Part shown: positions 16,197-24,641 of the stretch, in pieces
Position numbering within the stretch: the stretch's first letter is position 1
Layout: the number at the start of each line of letters is the position of its first letter
Source of the DNA: Nocardioides carbamazepini
Lineage (GTDB): Bacteria > Actinomycetota > Actinomycetes > Propionibacteriales > Nocardioidaceae
Reading direction: 5' to 3'
Length of the DNA stretch: 64,000 nucleotides
Assembly (NCBI RefSeq): GCF_024614185.1
Contig: NZ_JAHTLF010000018.1
Coordinates: forward strand, 128,429 to 192,428
Notes under the pieces: generated by a model
What the model saw: the letters and a program-made list of their open reading frames with translations, nothing else
What the model was told of the DNA's origin: nothing
Databases searched by the model: none
Position numbers and translations under genes: made by a program

Positions 16197-17912
16197 ATGA
16201 GCACGACGACCGCCGTCATGTCCACCGCGCTGCGCGCCGCCCGGGACGGACTGCAGTCCCGGCGCACGTCGTACGACGCGGCGGTCGCGGACTTCGCCTG
16301 GCCGGACGTCGGGCCCAGCTTCAACTTCGTGCACGACTGGTTCGACGGCTACGCGCGCGACAACGAGCGGCCCGGCCTGGTCATCGTCGAAGAGGACGGC
16401 AGCCGCGCGGCGTACTCCTTCGCCGAGCTGGTCACCCGCTCCGAGCAGGTCGCCGCCCACCTCGCTGCGCAGGGCATCGGCCGTGGCGACAGCGTCGTGG
16501 TGATGCTCGGCAACCAGGTCGAGCTGTGGGAGTCGATGCTCGCGCTGATCCGGCTGGGCGCGGTGATCATGCCGACCACGACCGCCGTCGGCCCCGCCGA
16601 GCTGGTGGACCGGCTCGGCCGCGGTGACGCGTGGGCCGTCATCGCCAATGCCGCCGACGTGGCGAAGTTCGACGACGTGCCGGGCGACTACGTGCGGCTC
16701 GCGGTGGGGGAGGCGCCGTCGGGCTGGCTGTCGTACGCCGCGGCGTACGACGTCCCGGCCGCGCCGCTGCCGCATCCCGGCAATGCGAGCACCGACCGGC
16801 TGCTCCTCTACTTCACGTCCGGGACGACGTCGCGGCCCAAGCTCGTCGAGCACACCCACGTGTCCTACCCGGTCGGCCACTTGTCGACGATGTACTGGCT
16901 CGGCCTGCAGCCCGGGGACGTGCACCTCAACATCTCCAGCCCCGGCTGGGCCAAGCACGCCTGGTCGAACCTCTTCGCGCCGTGGCTGGCCGAGGCGACC
17001 GTGTTCGTCCACAACTACGCCCGCTTCGACGCCGCCGCGCTGCTCGACCTGATCCGCGCGGAGGGCGTCACGACCTTCTGCGCGCCGCCGACCGTGTGGC
17101 GGATGCTCATCAACGCCGACCTCTCCGGCGGCCCGGGCGTGCTCCGGGAGGCCATCGCCGCCGGCGAGCCGCTCAACCCCGAGGTGATCAGCCAGGTCGA
17201 GCGGCACTGGGGCCTGACCATCCGTGACGGGTTCGGCCAGACCGAGATGACCGCCGCGATCGCCAACACCCCCGGCCAGCCGGTGAAGTCCGGCTCGATG
17301 GGGCGCCCGCTGCCCGGCGTGCCGGTGGTCCTGGTCGACCCGCTCACCGGTGCTGTCGTCGACGGCGCGGGGGAGGGCGAGATCTGCCTCGATCTCGGTG
17401 GTGCGCCGCTCCCACTGATGACCGGCTACCAGGGCGACCCGGAGAAGAACGCCGACGCCATGGCGGGTGGCTACTACCACACCGGCGACGTCGCGGCGCG
17501 GGACGAGGACGGCTTCATCACCTACGTCGGTCGCACCGACGACGTGTTCAAGGCCTCCGACTACAAGATCAGCCCGTTCGAGCTGGAGAGCGTGCTGATC
17601 GAGCACCCGGCCGTCGCCGAGGCCGCTGTCGTCCCGGCGCCGGACGCGGTCCGGCTGGCTGTTCCCAAGGCGTACGTCAGCCTCGTCGACGGGCACGCGC
17701 CCACGGCGGAGACGGCGGAGTCGATCCTGCGCTACGCCCGCGAGCACCTCGCGCCCTTCCTGCGGGTGCGCCGGCTGGAGTTCTACGAGCTCCCCAAGAC
17801 CATCTCCGGCAAGATCCGCCGGGTCGAGCTGCGGCAGCGCGAGACCGAGGTCGAGGGCGCCCGCCCGGCCGGGGAGTTCCGCGACGAGGACTTCCCCGGC
17901 CTCCGGGGCTGA
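16197..17912 (+). CDS. Acyl-CoA synthetase (AMP-forming, medium-chain/propionyl type)
   Basis: The 571-residue protein belongs to the ANL adenylating family. The phosphate loop is YFTSGTTSRPKLVEHTH, followed by DGFGQTE, the YHTGDVA hinge region, YKISPFELES and the C-terminal lysine motif ISGKIRR. The YKISPFE hinge is typical of medium-chain and acetyl/propionyl-CoA synthetases. It would turn the acid formed by the aldehyde dehydrogenase into a CoA ester, completing alcohol-aldehyde-acid-CoA conversion. ATG 16197 was chosen; an in-frame GTG lies three codons upstream. It converges on the 3-hydroxyacyl-CoA dehydrogenase gene with a terminator between. Confidence 0.88.
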   Translation: MSTTTAVMSTALRAARDGLQSRRTSYDAAVADFAWPDVGPSFNFVHDWFDGYARDNERPGLVIVEEDGSRAAYSFAELVTRSEQVAAHLAAQGIGRGDSVVVMLGNQVELWESMLALIRLGAVIMPTTTAVGPAELVDRLGRGDAWAVIANAADVAKFDDVPGDYVRLAVGEAPSGWLSYAAAYDVPAAPLPHPGNASTDRLLLYFTSGTTSRPKLVEHTHVSYPVGHLSTMYWLGLQPGDVHLNISSPGWAKHAWSNLFAPWLAEATVFVHNYARFDAAALLDLIRAEGVTTFCAPPTVWRMLINADLSGGPGVLREAIAAGEPLNPEVISQVERHWGLTIRDGFGQTEMTAAIANTPGQPVKSGSMGRPLPGVPVVLVDPLTGAVVDGAGEGEICLDLGGAPLPLMTGYQGDPEKNADAMAGGYYHTGDVAARDEDGFITYVGRTDDVFKASDYKISPFELESVLIEHPAVAEAAVVPAPDAVRLAVPKAYVSLVDGHAPTAETAESILRYAREHLAPFLRVRRLEFYELPKTISGKIRRVELRQRETEVEGARPAGEFRDEDFPGLRG

Positions 17913-17922
17913 TCCGGCTGGC

Positions 17923-17983
17923 GTCGTACCGGACATCCGGGTCGTGAATTCACCCCTTTGACGACCCGGGTGTCCGGTACGAC
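17923..17983. terminator. Bidirectional terminator hairpin
   Basis: Arms 17923-17945 and 17961-17983 are complementary at 22 of 23 positions around a 15-base loop. They lie between the convergent acyl-CoA synthetase and 3-hydroxyacyl-CoA dehydrogenase genes, so the hairpin can serve both strands. Confidence 0.8.
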
Positions 17984-17991
17984 GGGGGGAC

Positions 17992-18846
17992 TCAGCCGTA
18001 GGTGTAGAACCCGCGGCCGGTCTTGCGGCCGAGCAGCCCGGCCTCGACCATGCGGGCGAGCAGCGGCGGGGCGGCGTACAGGGGCTCCTTGAACTCCTCG
18101 TAGAGCGACTCGGCGACGGCCTTGACGGTGTCGAGGCCGATCAGGTCGGCGAGGGCGAGGGGGCCCTGCGGGTGGGCGGCGCCGAGGACCAGGCCGTGGT
18201 CGATGTCCTCGGCGGAGGCGAAGCCCGACTCGAACATCCGGATCGCCGAGAGGATGAACGGGATCAGCAGGGCGTTGACGACGAAGCCGGCGCGGTCCTG
18301 GCAGTCGATCGCGGTCTTGCCGAGGTCGTCCTGCACGAAGGCGCGGGCGCGCTCGGTGGTCGCCTCGTCGGTCATCAGGGAGGGGACGAGCTCGACCAGC
18401 TTGAGCACGGGGACCGGGTTGAAGAAGTGCACGCCGAGGACGTGGGACGGGCGCTTCGTCGCGACCGCCAGCTTCATGATCGGGATCGAGGAGGTGTTGG
18501 AGGCGAGGATCGCGTCGGGGCTGGTGACGATCTCGTCGAGACGGCGGAACAGGTCGGTCTTGGCCTGCTCGTCCTCCACTATGGCCTCGATGACGATGTC
18601 GCGGTCGGCGAGGGCCGCGAGATCCTCGACCACCCGGATGCGAGCCACGACGGCGTCCGCGGACTCGATCTTGCCGCGGCTCTCCGCACGCTTGAGGGAG
18701 CTCTCGAGCCGCTGTCGGGCGGCCTCGACCGCCGCCGGCGATGACTCGACGACGATGACGTCCTTGCCGGCACGGGCGTTGACCTCGGCGATGCCCGATC
18801 CCATCAGGCCGCCGCCGACCACTCCCACACGCTCGATGCTCGTCAT
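17992..18846 (-). CDS. 3-hydroxyacyl/3-hydroxybutyryl-CoA dehydrogenase
   Basis: The 284-residue protein has the NAD-binding motif GVVGGGLMGSGIAE (residues 8-21), LASNTSSIPI and the catalytic-His region LGVHFFNPVPVLKLVELV. The C-terminal domain ends GLLGRKTGRGFYTY. It oxidises (S)-3-hydroxybutyryl-CoA or longer 3-hydroxyacyl-CoA to the 3-keto form with NAD. It resembles actinobacterial FadB2/PaaH. It stands alone; a perfect 20-bp palindrome 49 bp upstream of the ATG links its control to icmF. Confidence 0.93.
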   Translation of the reverse strand: MTSIERVGVVGGGLMGSGIAEVNARAGKDVIVVESSPAAVEAARQRLESSLKRAESRGKIESADAVVARIRVVEDLAALADRDIVIEAIVEDEQAKTDLFRRLDEIVTSPDAILASNTSSIPIMKLAVATKRPSHVLGVHFFNPVPVLKLVELVPSLMTDEATTERARAFVQDDLGKTAIDCQDRAGFVVNALLIPFILSAIRMFESGFASAEDIDHGLVLGAAHPQGPLALADLIGLDTVKAVAESLYEEFKEPLYAAPPLLARMVEAGLLGRKTGRGFYTYG

Positions 18847-18894
18847 CAGGTTCCCCTCGTTCGGTCGGCCCGCGCGTCGGATCGCCGGGGGCCG

Positions 18895-18914
18895 TTACTA
18901 GGACGTCCTAGTAA
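18895..18914. promoter_or_regulatory. Perfect 20-bp palindromic operator
   Basis: TTACTAGGACGTCCTAGTAA is completely self-complementary and lies 49 bp upstream of the 3-hydroxyacyl-CoA dehydrogenase start. It matches the icmF site (9171-9189) at 17 of 19 positions. The size and symmetry fit a dimeric MarR or TetR regulator. Confidence 0.75.
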
Positions 18915-18984
18915 AACGTACGGGTGACCGGCGAGTAGGACCAGCCGGGGGGCACCGCGCCGGAGCAGGTCGGGCCGGAGCAGG

Positions 18985-19503
18985 TCAGGCCGGTGCAGGT
19001 CGGTCGAGGGCGTCGACGACGGCGGCCACGATCGCGTCGGACGTCCGCTCGACCATGGTGAGCACGGTGCGGAACCCGTCGTCGCCGCCGTAGTAGGGGT
19101 CCGGCACCTCGCCGCCTGGGTGATCCGGGTCGAAGTCGCGGAACAGCCGGACCCGGGCCGGGTCGGCCTCGCCGAGGTCGCGCAGGTCCCGCAGGTTGTC
19201 GTGGTCCATCGCGAGCACGAGGTCCTGCTCGTCCAGCCAGGACGCGGGCACCTGCTGCGCGCGGTGGCGGCTGGCGTCGTACCCCTCGGAGGTCAGGAGC
19301 GCCGCCGCCCGACGGTCCATGGGGTCACCGGCGTGCCAGTCGCCGGTGCCGGCGCTGACCACCGTGACCCGGTCGTCCACCCCGGCATCGGCCACGCGGG
19401 CGGCCAGGACGACATCGGCCATGGGTGAGCGGCAGATGTTGCCGAGGCACACGAGCGCGATCCGGTACTGCCCCGGCGTGCGGGGCGGGGGAGCCGCGAC
19501 CAT
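18985..19503 (-). CDS. Low-molecular-weight protein-tyrosine phosphatase
   Basis: The 172-residue protein carries the CX5R(S) loop VCLGNICRSP (Cys19 and Arg25) near the N-terminus and the general-acid DPYYG near the C-terminus, both diagnostic for LMW-PTPs such as PtpA. It dephosphorylates protein tyrosines in the cytoplasm or, in some actinobacteria, acts outside the cell. It is the third gene of a tight minus-strand operon (GntR regulator, holin-like protein, phosphatase; gaps 12 and 10 bp). Confidence 0.93.
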   Translation of the reverse strand: MVAAPPPRTPGQYRIALVCLGNICRSPMADVVLAARVADAGVDDRVTVVSAGTGDWHAGDPMDRRAAALLTSEGYDASRHRAQQVPASWLDEQDLVLAMDHDNLRDLRDLGEADPARVRLFRDFDPDHPGGEVPDPYYGGDDGFRTVLTMVERTSDAIVAAVVDALDRPAPA

Positions 19504-19513
19504 CGGACGGCAC

Positions 19514-19906
19514 TCAGTCGTCGACGCCGACGATGGCGTCGAGGAACCAGGTCGTGACGCTGATGATGATCGAGCCCCAGACCGCGGCCCAGAAGCCGTC
19601 GACGTGGAAGCCGATGTCGACGACGTCGGCCAGCCAGGCGGTGAGCCGCAGCAGAAGGGCGTTGAGGACGATGAGGAACAGCCCCAGCGTCACCAGGATG
19701 AACGGGATCGACAGCAGCGTCAGCAGCGGCTTGACGAAGGCGGTCACCGCGCACGAGATGAGCGCGACCCCGACCAGCGGCAGCCACTTGTCGTCGAACT
19801 CGGCGCGGCCCGAGGTCGCCCCCTCGAACCAGATGCCGTCGATCAGCTGCGCGGCGAGGGCGAGGGCTGCGGCGGTGATCACCCAGCGGGACAGGAAGGC
19901 CAGCAT
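19514..19906 (-). CDS. Phage-holin-family (4-TMS) membrane protein
   Basis: A 130-residue protein with about four hydrophobic segments: residues 5-22, 45-60, 65-92 and a C-terminal one at about 105-125. The middle, VKPLLTLLSIPFILVTLGLF, is the hallmark of the bacterial phage-holin-family/DUF of actinobacteria and cyanobacteria. Despite the name these are ordinary chromosomal membrane proteins of unknown role. It lies between the GntR regulator and the tyrosine phosphatase in one operon. Confidence 0.85.
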   Translation of the reverse strand: MLAFLSRWVITAAALALAAQLIDGIWFEGATSGRAEFDDKWLPLVGVALISCAVTAFVKPLLTLLSIPFILVTLGLFLIVLNALLLRLTAWLADVVDIGFHVDGFWAAVWGSIIISVTTWFLDAIVGVDD

Positions 19907-19918
19907 GCGGCCAGTCTC

Positions 19919-20602
19919 TCATTCCAGTCCGAGCGCCTCGATGATCTCGGCCTCGGCATCGTCGATGTGCCGGCGCAGGAACGCGTGGGCGCCGCGGGGA
20001 CCGTCGATCCGGTCCGCCTCCAGCAGCTCCACCAGGCCCTCGTGGGACCCCGCCTCGTCGTGGGCGTTGCGGTGCATCCGCTCCACCTGGGCCAGCGCGA
20101 GCCTGAGCTCGTCCATCAGCGCCTCGGCCATCTGCACCAGCCGGGTGCTGCCGGTCAGCTCGACGAGGGACACGTGGAAGGCGAGATGCCGTTCGTTGAG
20201 GTCCTCGTAGGACGCCTCGCCGCTGCGGACCGCGGCCGTGTAGGCGTCCAGGGTGGTGCGGACCCGCGCCCGTCGTACGGCGTCCGCGGTCGGCCACGCC
20301 TGCACCCCGGCGCCCTCGAGCACCCAGCGCGCGCGGCACACGTCGCGGACCGAGTCGGCCCGCGGCGTCGCGACCATCACCCCGCGGTGCGGCTCACGGG
20401 TCGCCAGACCCTCGGCGACCAGGACGGTGAGCGCCTCGCGGACCGTGGGCCGGGAGACGCCGAGGGACTCGGCCAGGGCGACCTCGCGCAGCGGCGTGCC
20501 GCTCTCCAGCTCGCCCTCGAACACCGCGCGGCGCACCTCCGCGGCGACCCGCGTGACCGTCGACGCGTGCTCGACGCTCAGCGGGGTGAACACTCCGGCC
20601 AT
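19919..20602 (-). CDS. GntR-family regulator, FadR/FCD subfamily
   Basis: The 227-residue protein has an N-terminal winged helix (VALAESLGVSRPTVREALTVLVAEGLA) and a helical FCD ligand domain with metal-binding histidines in NERHLAFHVSLVELTGS and ending FLRRHIDDAEAEI. FCD regulators sense organic acids or acyl compounds. The ATG at 20602 was taken; there is no proper ribosome-binding site and the transcript may be leaderless. It heads the operon with the holin-like and phosphatase genes and is divergent from an envelope-protein gene 50 bp away. Confidence 0.88.
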   Translation of the reverse strand: MAGVFTPLSVEHASTVTRVAAEVRRAVFEGELESGTPLREVALAESLGVSRPTVREALTVLVAEGLATREPHRGVMVATPRADSVRDVCRARWVLEGAGVQAWPTADAVRRARVRTTLDAYTAAVRSGEASYEDLNERHLAFHVSLVELTGSTRLVQMAEALMDELRLALAQVERMHRNAHDEAGSHEGLVELLEADRIDGPRGAHAFLRRHIDDAEAEIIEALGLE

Positions 20603-20652
20603 GCCCCCATTGTGCAAGCACCGGGTGCCAGGGACGCCCTAGGCTGACCCCC

Positions 20653-21102
20653 GTGCCTCCCGAGTCTCCCGTCGACGGCCCGTCCCTCGAGGTCGGTGGA
20701 GGCCGCAGCCTGCGTGTCGTGATCGCGGTGGGCGGCGTGCTGCTGGCCCTGGCGATCGTGGCCGGTGCCGTCTTCCTCCTGGTCGGGCGCGACGGCGACG
20801 ACGAGGGCGCCGACAAGGTCGGCGAGGACACGAGCAGCACCCCGCCGGACGCCCCGGCGTCCGGGGCGACGCTCGAGCTGCCGACGATCGACGCCTCCGA
20901 CTTCCCGAGCGACCTGCCGACCACGGTGCCCACCGTGGCGCCGAGCAGGCAGCCGAGCCTGCCCGCGCCGCCGGCGGACAAGCCGACCAAGGTTCCGAGC
21001 GGCTTCCCGTCGGGTATGCCCTCCCAGATCCCGGACTTCCCCACCGACCCCGCTGACATGGAGTCGTGGTTCTCCGAGTACCTCGAGCAGATGGGTCCCT
21101 GA
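20653..21102 (+). CDS. Small membrane-anchored Pro/Ser/Thr-rich protein
   Basis: A 149-residue protein from a GTG start. A short cytoplasmic N-terminus is followed by one transmembrane segment (about residues 20-44) and an extracellular low-complexity tail rich in Pro, Ser, Thr and Asp, ending ESWFSEYLEQMGP. No known domain. Its stop overlaps the next gene's start (ATGA at 21100-21104), so the two are translationally coupled and probably act together at the envelope. Confidence 0.7.
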   Translation: MPPESPVDGPSLEVGGGRSLRVVIAVGGVLLALAIVAGAVFLLVGRDGDDEGADKVGEDTSSTPPDAPASGATLELPTIDASDFPSDLPTTVPTVAPSRQPSLPAPPADKPTKVPSGFPSGMPSQIPDFPTDPADMESWFSEYLEQMGP

Positions 21103-22127
21103 TGAGCCAGCCCCCGCCGCCGTACGGCGCCCCGCCACCGCCTCCTGCCGGCCCGCCGGGTGGGCCGCCCCCGGGTGGGCCGCCCCCGGGCGGTCCTCCG
21201 AGTGGACCGCCGTCGTTCCCCCCGCCCGGTGGCCCCTGGGGCCCCGGCGGTCCGGACGGTCCGAGCACGCCCGCGCGCGGCTCCGGCAAGGGCCGGTGGA
21301 TCGCGCTCGGCATCGTCGGCGTGGTGCTCCTCGTCGGCGTGATGATCGGCCTGGTCGTGGCCCTGTCCGATGACGACGACGACGGCGACCGCCGGGGCGA
21401 CGACAGCTCGGACGGTGGACCCGAGGACGTCGTCGAGGACCTGGTCGACGCCGCCGAGGACGGCGACTGCGCGGCGGCCGAGCGACTGCTCACCCAGCAG
21501 GCGCAGGCGGCGGACCCCTGCGAGTCGGAGGCCTTCCAGTTGCTCGCGTCCGAGGACGTCGAGTCCGAGGTCCACGAAGCCAGCATCGACGGCTCGACCG
21601 CGAGCGTGCGGGCCGACTTCACGAGCCAGCACGGCAGCGCGGAGTACACCTTCCTGCTGGAGAAGGTCGACGGGACCTGGCTCGTGACGTCCTACGCCGC
21701 CTCCCGGACCACGGGCTCCGACGGGCCGGACGCCGGCTCCTCCGACGCTCCCACCGGCAGCGCGACGATCCCGCCCACCTCGGGTGCGGGCCCGTCCGCC
21801 GGCGGCACCAGCACCGCCGACGCCGTACCCGACGATCCGGCCGCGGTCGTCGAGGCGTTCTTCGACTCCGCCTTCGCCGGCGACTGCGCGACGGCCGAGG
21901 ACCTGGTCACCGAGCGGTACCTCGCCGCGGAGGGCGGTTGCGACATGGACGACATCCCCTCCGGCCTGGGGGACAGCGTCACCTACGACATCGGTACGCC
22001 CGTGGTCGACGACGCGGGCGGCACCGCCACCGTCACGGTCGAGCTGACCGCCTTCGGCAGCACCGAGAGCACCGTCTTGGAGCTGGCCCGCGAGGGCGGC
22101 CGTTGGAAGATCGACAAGACGGGCTGA
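21102..22127 (+). CDS. Membrane-anchored protein with two NTF2/DUF4878-like domains
   Basis: The 341-residue protein begins with a Pro/Gly-rich cytoplasmic stretch (residues 1-60) and one membrane helix (about 65-88), then an acidic linker. Two similar extracellular modules follow: one at about 100-175 (VVEDLVDAAEDGDCAAAERL) and one at about 245-341 (VVEAFFDSAFAGDCATAEDL), the second ending GRWKID. Each looks like a DUF4878/NTF2-like cone-fold domain, and the pair probably arose by internal duplication. It is coupled to the preceding gene. Function unknown. Confidence 0.72.
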   Translation: MSQPPPPYGAPPPPPAGPPGGPPPGGPPPGGPPSGPPSFPPPGGPWGPGGPDGPSTPARGSGKGRWIALGIVGVVLLVGVMIGLVVALSDDDDDGDRRGDDSSDGGPEDVVEDLVDAAEDGDCAAAERLLTQQAQAADPCESEAFQLLASEDVESEVHEASIDGSTASVRADFTSQHGSAEYTFLLEKVDGTWLVTSYAASRTTGSDGPDAGSSDAPTGSATIPPTSGAGPSAGGTSTADAVPDDPAAVVEAFFDSAFAGDCATAEDLVTERYLAAEGGCDMDDIPSGLGDSVTYDIGTPVVDDAGGTATVTVELTAFGSTESTVLELAREGGRWKIDKTG

Positions 22128-22198
22128 CCCCGGGGCCGGTCCGGACCGGCCGACGCGACGTCCGTCGCCGGCCGGGGCCACTACGGCATCCTGACCGC

Positions 22199-23077
22199 GT
22201 GCGCTCCTTCACCACCACCGTGGCCGTCCTGCTCGCCACCCTCCTCGCGCCCTTCGCGATCGCGGGGACCTGGCTGACCGCTCGGGTCGACGACCGCGAC
22301 GAGTACGTCGACACGGTGGCCGGCCTCGCCGACGACCCGACCGTGCGGTCGGTCCTGGCCGACGCCGCCGCGGACGGCGCGATCGAGGCGCTCCAGAAGT
22401 ACGTCCCGGTCGGCGTGCCCGCGGGGGCGCGGGACTGGGCCCGGGCCGCCGCGACCGTGGTCGTCGAGAGTCCCGAGTTCCCCACGTTCTGGCGCTCGGC
22501 CAACGCCGACCTCCACGACCAGGTGCTCGCGGTCCTGGAGGACCCCGACGCACCGGCCGACGGCGTCATCACCGTCGACGCCAGCCTGCTCCTCGCCCAG
22601 GTCCTGCTGCAGCTCCAGGACCGGGGCATCCCGGTCGGCCTGCTGCCCGACATCCCGCTCCTGGTGCCCGTCGAGCGGGAGGCGAAGGTCGCGGAGGCGG
22701 GACCGGCGTACCGGACCGCCGACGGTGTCATCCGCATCCTCCCGTTCGGGTGGCTGGCCCTGATGGGCGTGGCGCTGGTCGCGGCCCGCGGCTGGCGTGG
22801 GCGGTGCCGGGCGCTCGGCCTCGGCCTGCTCGGCGTCGCACTGGCGGCGGTGGCGCTGCTGGTGGCCGCGGACCCCCTCGCGTCGGCCACGCTCGACCGG
22901 GTCGAGGTGGAGCGGCGCGAGCTGGCCGGCGTCCTGCTCGACACGGTCATCGGCTCGCTCGAACCGTACGCTCGCGGCTTCCTGCTGGCGGCGCCGGCCG
23001 GCCTGATCCTGGTGGTCGTCTCGCTGCGGTCGCGGCGTCGTGACGAATCCCCCTTCCCGGAGCCCGACTACTACTAG
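22199..23077 (+). CDS. Integral membrane protein of unknown function
   Basis: A 292-residue protein from GTG 22199. It has an N-terminal membrane segment (about 5-24) followed by TWLTARVDDRDEYVDTVAGL, which recurs in actinobacterial membrane proteins of unknown role. A soluble region follows, then helices at about 185-200, 205-225 and 258-280. The C-terminal tail is charged (RSRRRDESPFPEPDYY). It lies 71 bp after the DUF4878-like gene on the same strand. No catalytic motif was recognised. Confidence 0.7.
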   Translation: MRSFTTTVAVLLATLLAPFAIAGTWLTARVDDRDEYVDTVAGLADDPTVRSVLADAAADGAIEALQKYVPVGVPAGARDWARAAATVVVESPEFPTFWRSANADLHDQVLAVLEDPDAPADGVITVDASLLLAQVLLQLQDRGIPVGLLPDIPLLVPVEREAKVAEAGPAYRTADGVIRILPFGWLALMGVALVAARGWRGRCRALGLGLLGVALAAVALLVAADPLASATLDRVEVERRELAGVLLDTVIGSLEPYARGFLLAAPAGLILVVVSLRSRRRDESPFPEPDYY

Positions 23078-23152
23078 GCTCACGTGCGTGAGCGAGCCGT
23101 TCCCCCACCGCCCCCGGGCCCCGGGCGACGGCTCTGCCGAGAAGTGATGCAC

Positions 23153-23188
23153 CGGTACGACCGCTCGGCTCCCCGAGCCGTCGTACCG
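23153..23188. terminator. Bulged hairpin downstream of the membrane-protein gene
   Basis: CGGTACGAC (from 23153) pairs with GTCGTACCG (ending 23188) and GGCTC pairs with GAGCC inside, leaving a small bulge. It is placed 75 bp after the preceding stop and is a plausible terminator. The rest of 23078-23408 shows a TTGACA at 23251-23256 without a correctly spaced -10 element and no other gene. Confidence 0.5.
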
Positions 23189-23408
23189 CCCTGGGGGGAC
23201 AGGGCGCCAGGAGGAGGCCTTCCGCGCGTCACGCCGGGCGTCGTACGACGTTGACAGACCAGCTGCCGTTCATGGGGACGAGTATCGTGGTGATCGCCGA
23301 TGTGCTCCGGATCACCCGTCACGCCACCCCTGCGACGGACCCGGACCCACGCACCAACCCCCGACCCGTGCCGCGGCGATCCCGCGGGCGGCTGCAAGGA
23401 GTGGCGAT

Positions 23409-23513
23409 ATGAATCACCCCACGAAGTTCTCCTCCCCCGCTGCGCTCCTTGGCGCCGGTCGCTTCGCTCCCCGCCTACTTCGTATCCGGACAACTTCGCG
23501 GGGACCCCGATGA
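23409..23513 (+). CDS. 34-codon leader ORF overlapping the E1-alpha start
   Basis: An ATG at 23409 is preceded by AAGGAG with about 8 bases spacing, the best ribosome-binding site in the region. The ORF reads MNHPTKFSSPAALLGAGRFA and ends at TGA 23511-23513, which overlaps the E1-alpha ATG at 23510 (ATGA). The E1-alpha start itself has only a weak GGGGA ahead of it. The small ORF probably feeds ribosomes to the operon by translational coupling and could act as a leader peptide. No similarity to a known peptide is recognised. Confidence 0.55.
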   Translation: MNHPTKFSSPAALLGAGRFAPRLLRIRTTSRGPR

Positions 23514-24640
23514 CCGACCCCGTCTTCGGACCGGCTCTCGAACAGGCACCGGAGCCCGAGCTCGTCCAGCTCCTGACCCCCGAGGGCGAGCGGGTCCACC
23601 ACCCCGGCTTCGACCTCGACTTCACCGCCGACGAGCTGCGTGGCTTCTACCGGGACATGACGCTCGTGCGCCGCCTCGACGTCGAGGCGACCGCGCTGCA
23701 GCGGCACGGCGAGCTCGGCCTGTGGGCCCAGCTCCTGGGCCAGGAGGCGGCGCAGATCGGCGCCGGTCGCGCGCTGGCGCCGCAGGACTACGTCTTCCCG
23801 ACCTACCGCGAGCACGGCGTCGCCTGGTGTCGCGGCGTCGACCCGGTCCGGCTGCTCGCCCTGTTCCGCGGCGTCGACCAGGGTGACTGGGACCCCGCCG
23901 AGCACAACTTCGGCCTCTACACGATCGTCATCGGCGCGCAGACGCTGCACGCCACCGGCTACGCGATGGGCGTCCAGCGCGACGGCCTGGTCGGCACCGG
24001 CGACCCCGACCGCGACACCGCAGTCGTCGCCCACTTCGGCGACGGCGCGTCGTCCCAGGGCGACGTCAACGAGGCCTTCGTCTTCGCGGCGTCCTTCAAC
24101 GCGCCGGTCGTCTTCTTCTGCCAGAACAACCAGTGGGCGATCTCGGAGCCCTTCGAGCGGCAGTCCCGGATCCCGCTCTACCGCCGCTCCCAGGGCTTCG
24201 GCTTCCCCGGCGTCCGGGTCGACGGCAACGACGTCCTGGCGACGTACGCCGTCACGAAGGCCGCGCTGCAACGGGCCCGGGACGGGCAGGGCCCGATCCT
24301 GATCGAGGCCTACACCTACCGGATGGGCGCCCACACCACGACCGACGACCCCACCCGCTACCGGCTCAGCGACGACGTCGAGCACTGGAAGCTCAAGGAC
24401 CCCATCGCCCGCCTCGAGGTCTACCTGCGCCGCAACGGGATGGCCGACGACGCGTTCCTGGCCGAGGTCGCGGCCGAGGCCGACGCGCTCGGCGAGCGGA
24501 TGCGGCGTGAGTGCCACGCCCTCCCCGACCCCTCGACCCACGACCTGTGGGACCTCGTCCACGCCGAGAAGACGCCCGAGCTGGCGGCCCAGCAGGCGGA
24601 GTACGACGCCCATGCCGCCTCCTTCGAGGAGGTGCACTGA
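23510..24640 (+). CDS. bkdA: 2-oxoacid dehydrogenase E1 component, alpha subunit (branched-chain/pyruvate type)
   Basis: The 376-residue subunit contains the thiamine-diphosphate motif starting GDGASSQGDVNEA and ending NNQWAIS (about residues 182-212), preceded by YVFPTYREHGVAWCRG and followed by VDGNDVLATY and the phosphorylation-loop region YRMGAHTTTDDPTRYR. It decarboxylates branched-chain 2-oxoacids (possibly pyruvate) and passes the acyl group to E2. It is the first enzyme gene of an E1alpha-E1beta-E2 operon; E3 is not encoded here. Its translation probably depends on the overlapping leader ORF. Branched-chain specificity fits the nearby IcmF but is an inference. Confidence 0.9.
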   Translation: MTDPVFGPALEQAPEPELVQLLTPEGERVHHPGFDLDFTADELRGFYRDMTLVRRLDVEATALQRHGELGLWAQLLGQEAAQIGAGRALAPQDYVFPTYREHGVAWCRGVDPVRLLALFRGVDQGDWDPAEHNFGLYTIVIGAQTLHATGYAMGVQRDGLVGTGDPDRDTAVVAHFGDGASSQGDVNEAFVFAASFNAPVVFFCQNNQWAISEPFERQSRIPLYRRSQGFGFPGVRVDGNDVLATYAVTKAALQRARDGQGPILIEAYTYRMGAHTTTDDPTRYRLSDDVEHWKLKDPIARLEVYLRRNGMADDAFLAEVAAEADALGERMRRECHALPDPSTHDLWDLVHAEKTPELAAQQAEYDAHAASFEEVH

Positions 24641-24641
24641 G

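Noticed and set aside
19514..19906. Prophage remnant suggested by the holin-like protein
   Set aside because: The family is a common chromosomal membrane protein; no other phage genes are nearby.
23251..23290. Sigma-70 promoter at TTGACA ahead of the bkd operon
   Set aside because: No -10-like hexamer at 16-18 bp; the nearest TATCGT is about 26 bp away.
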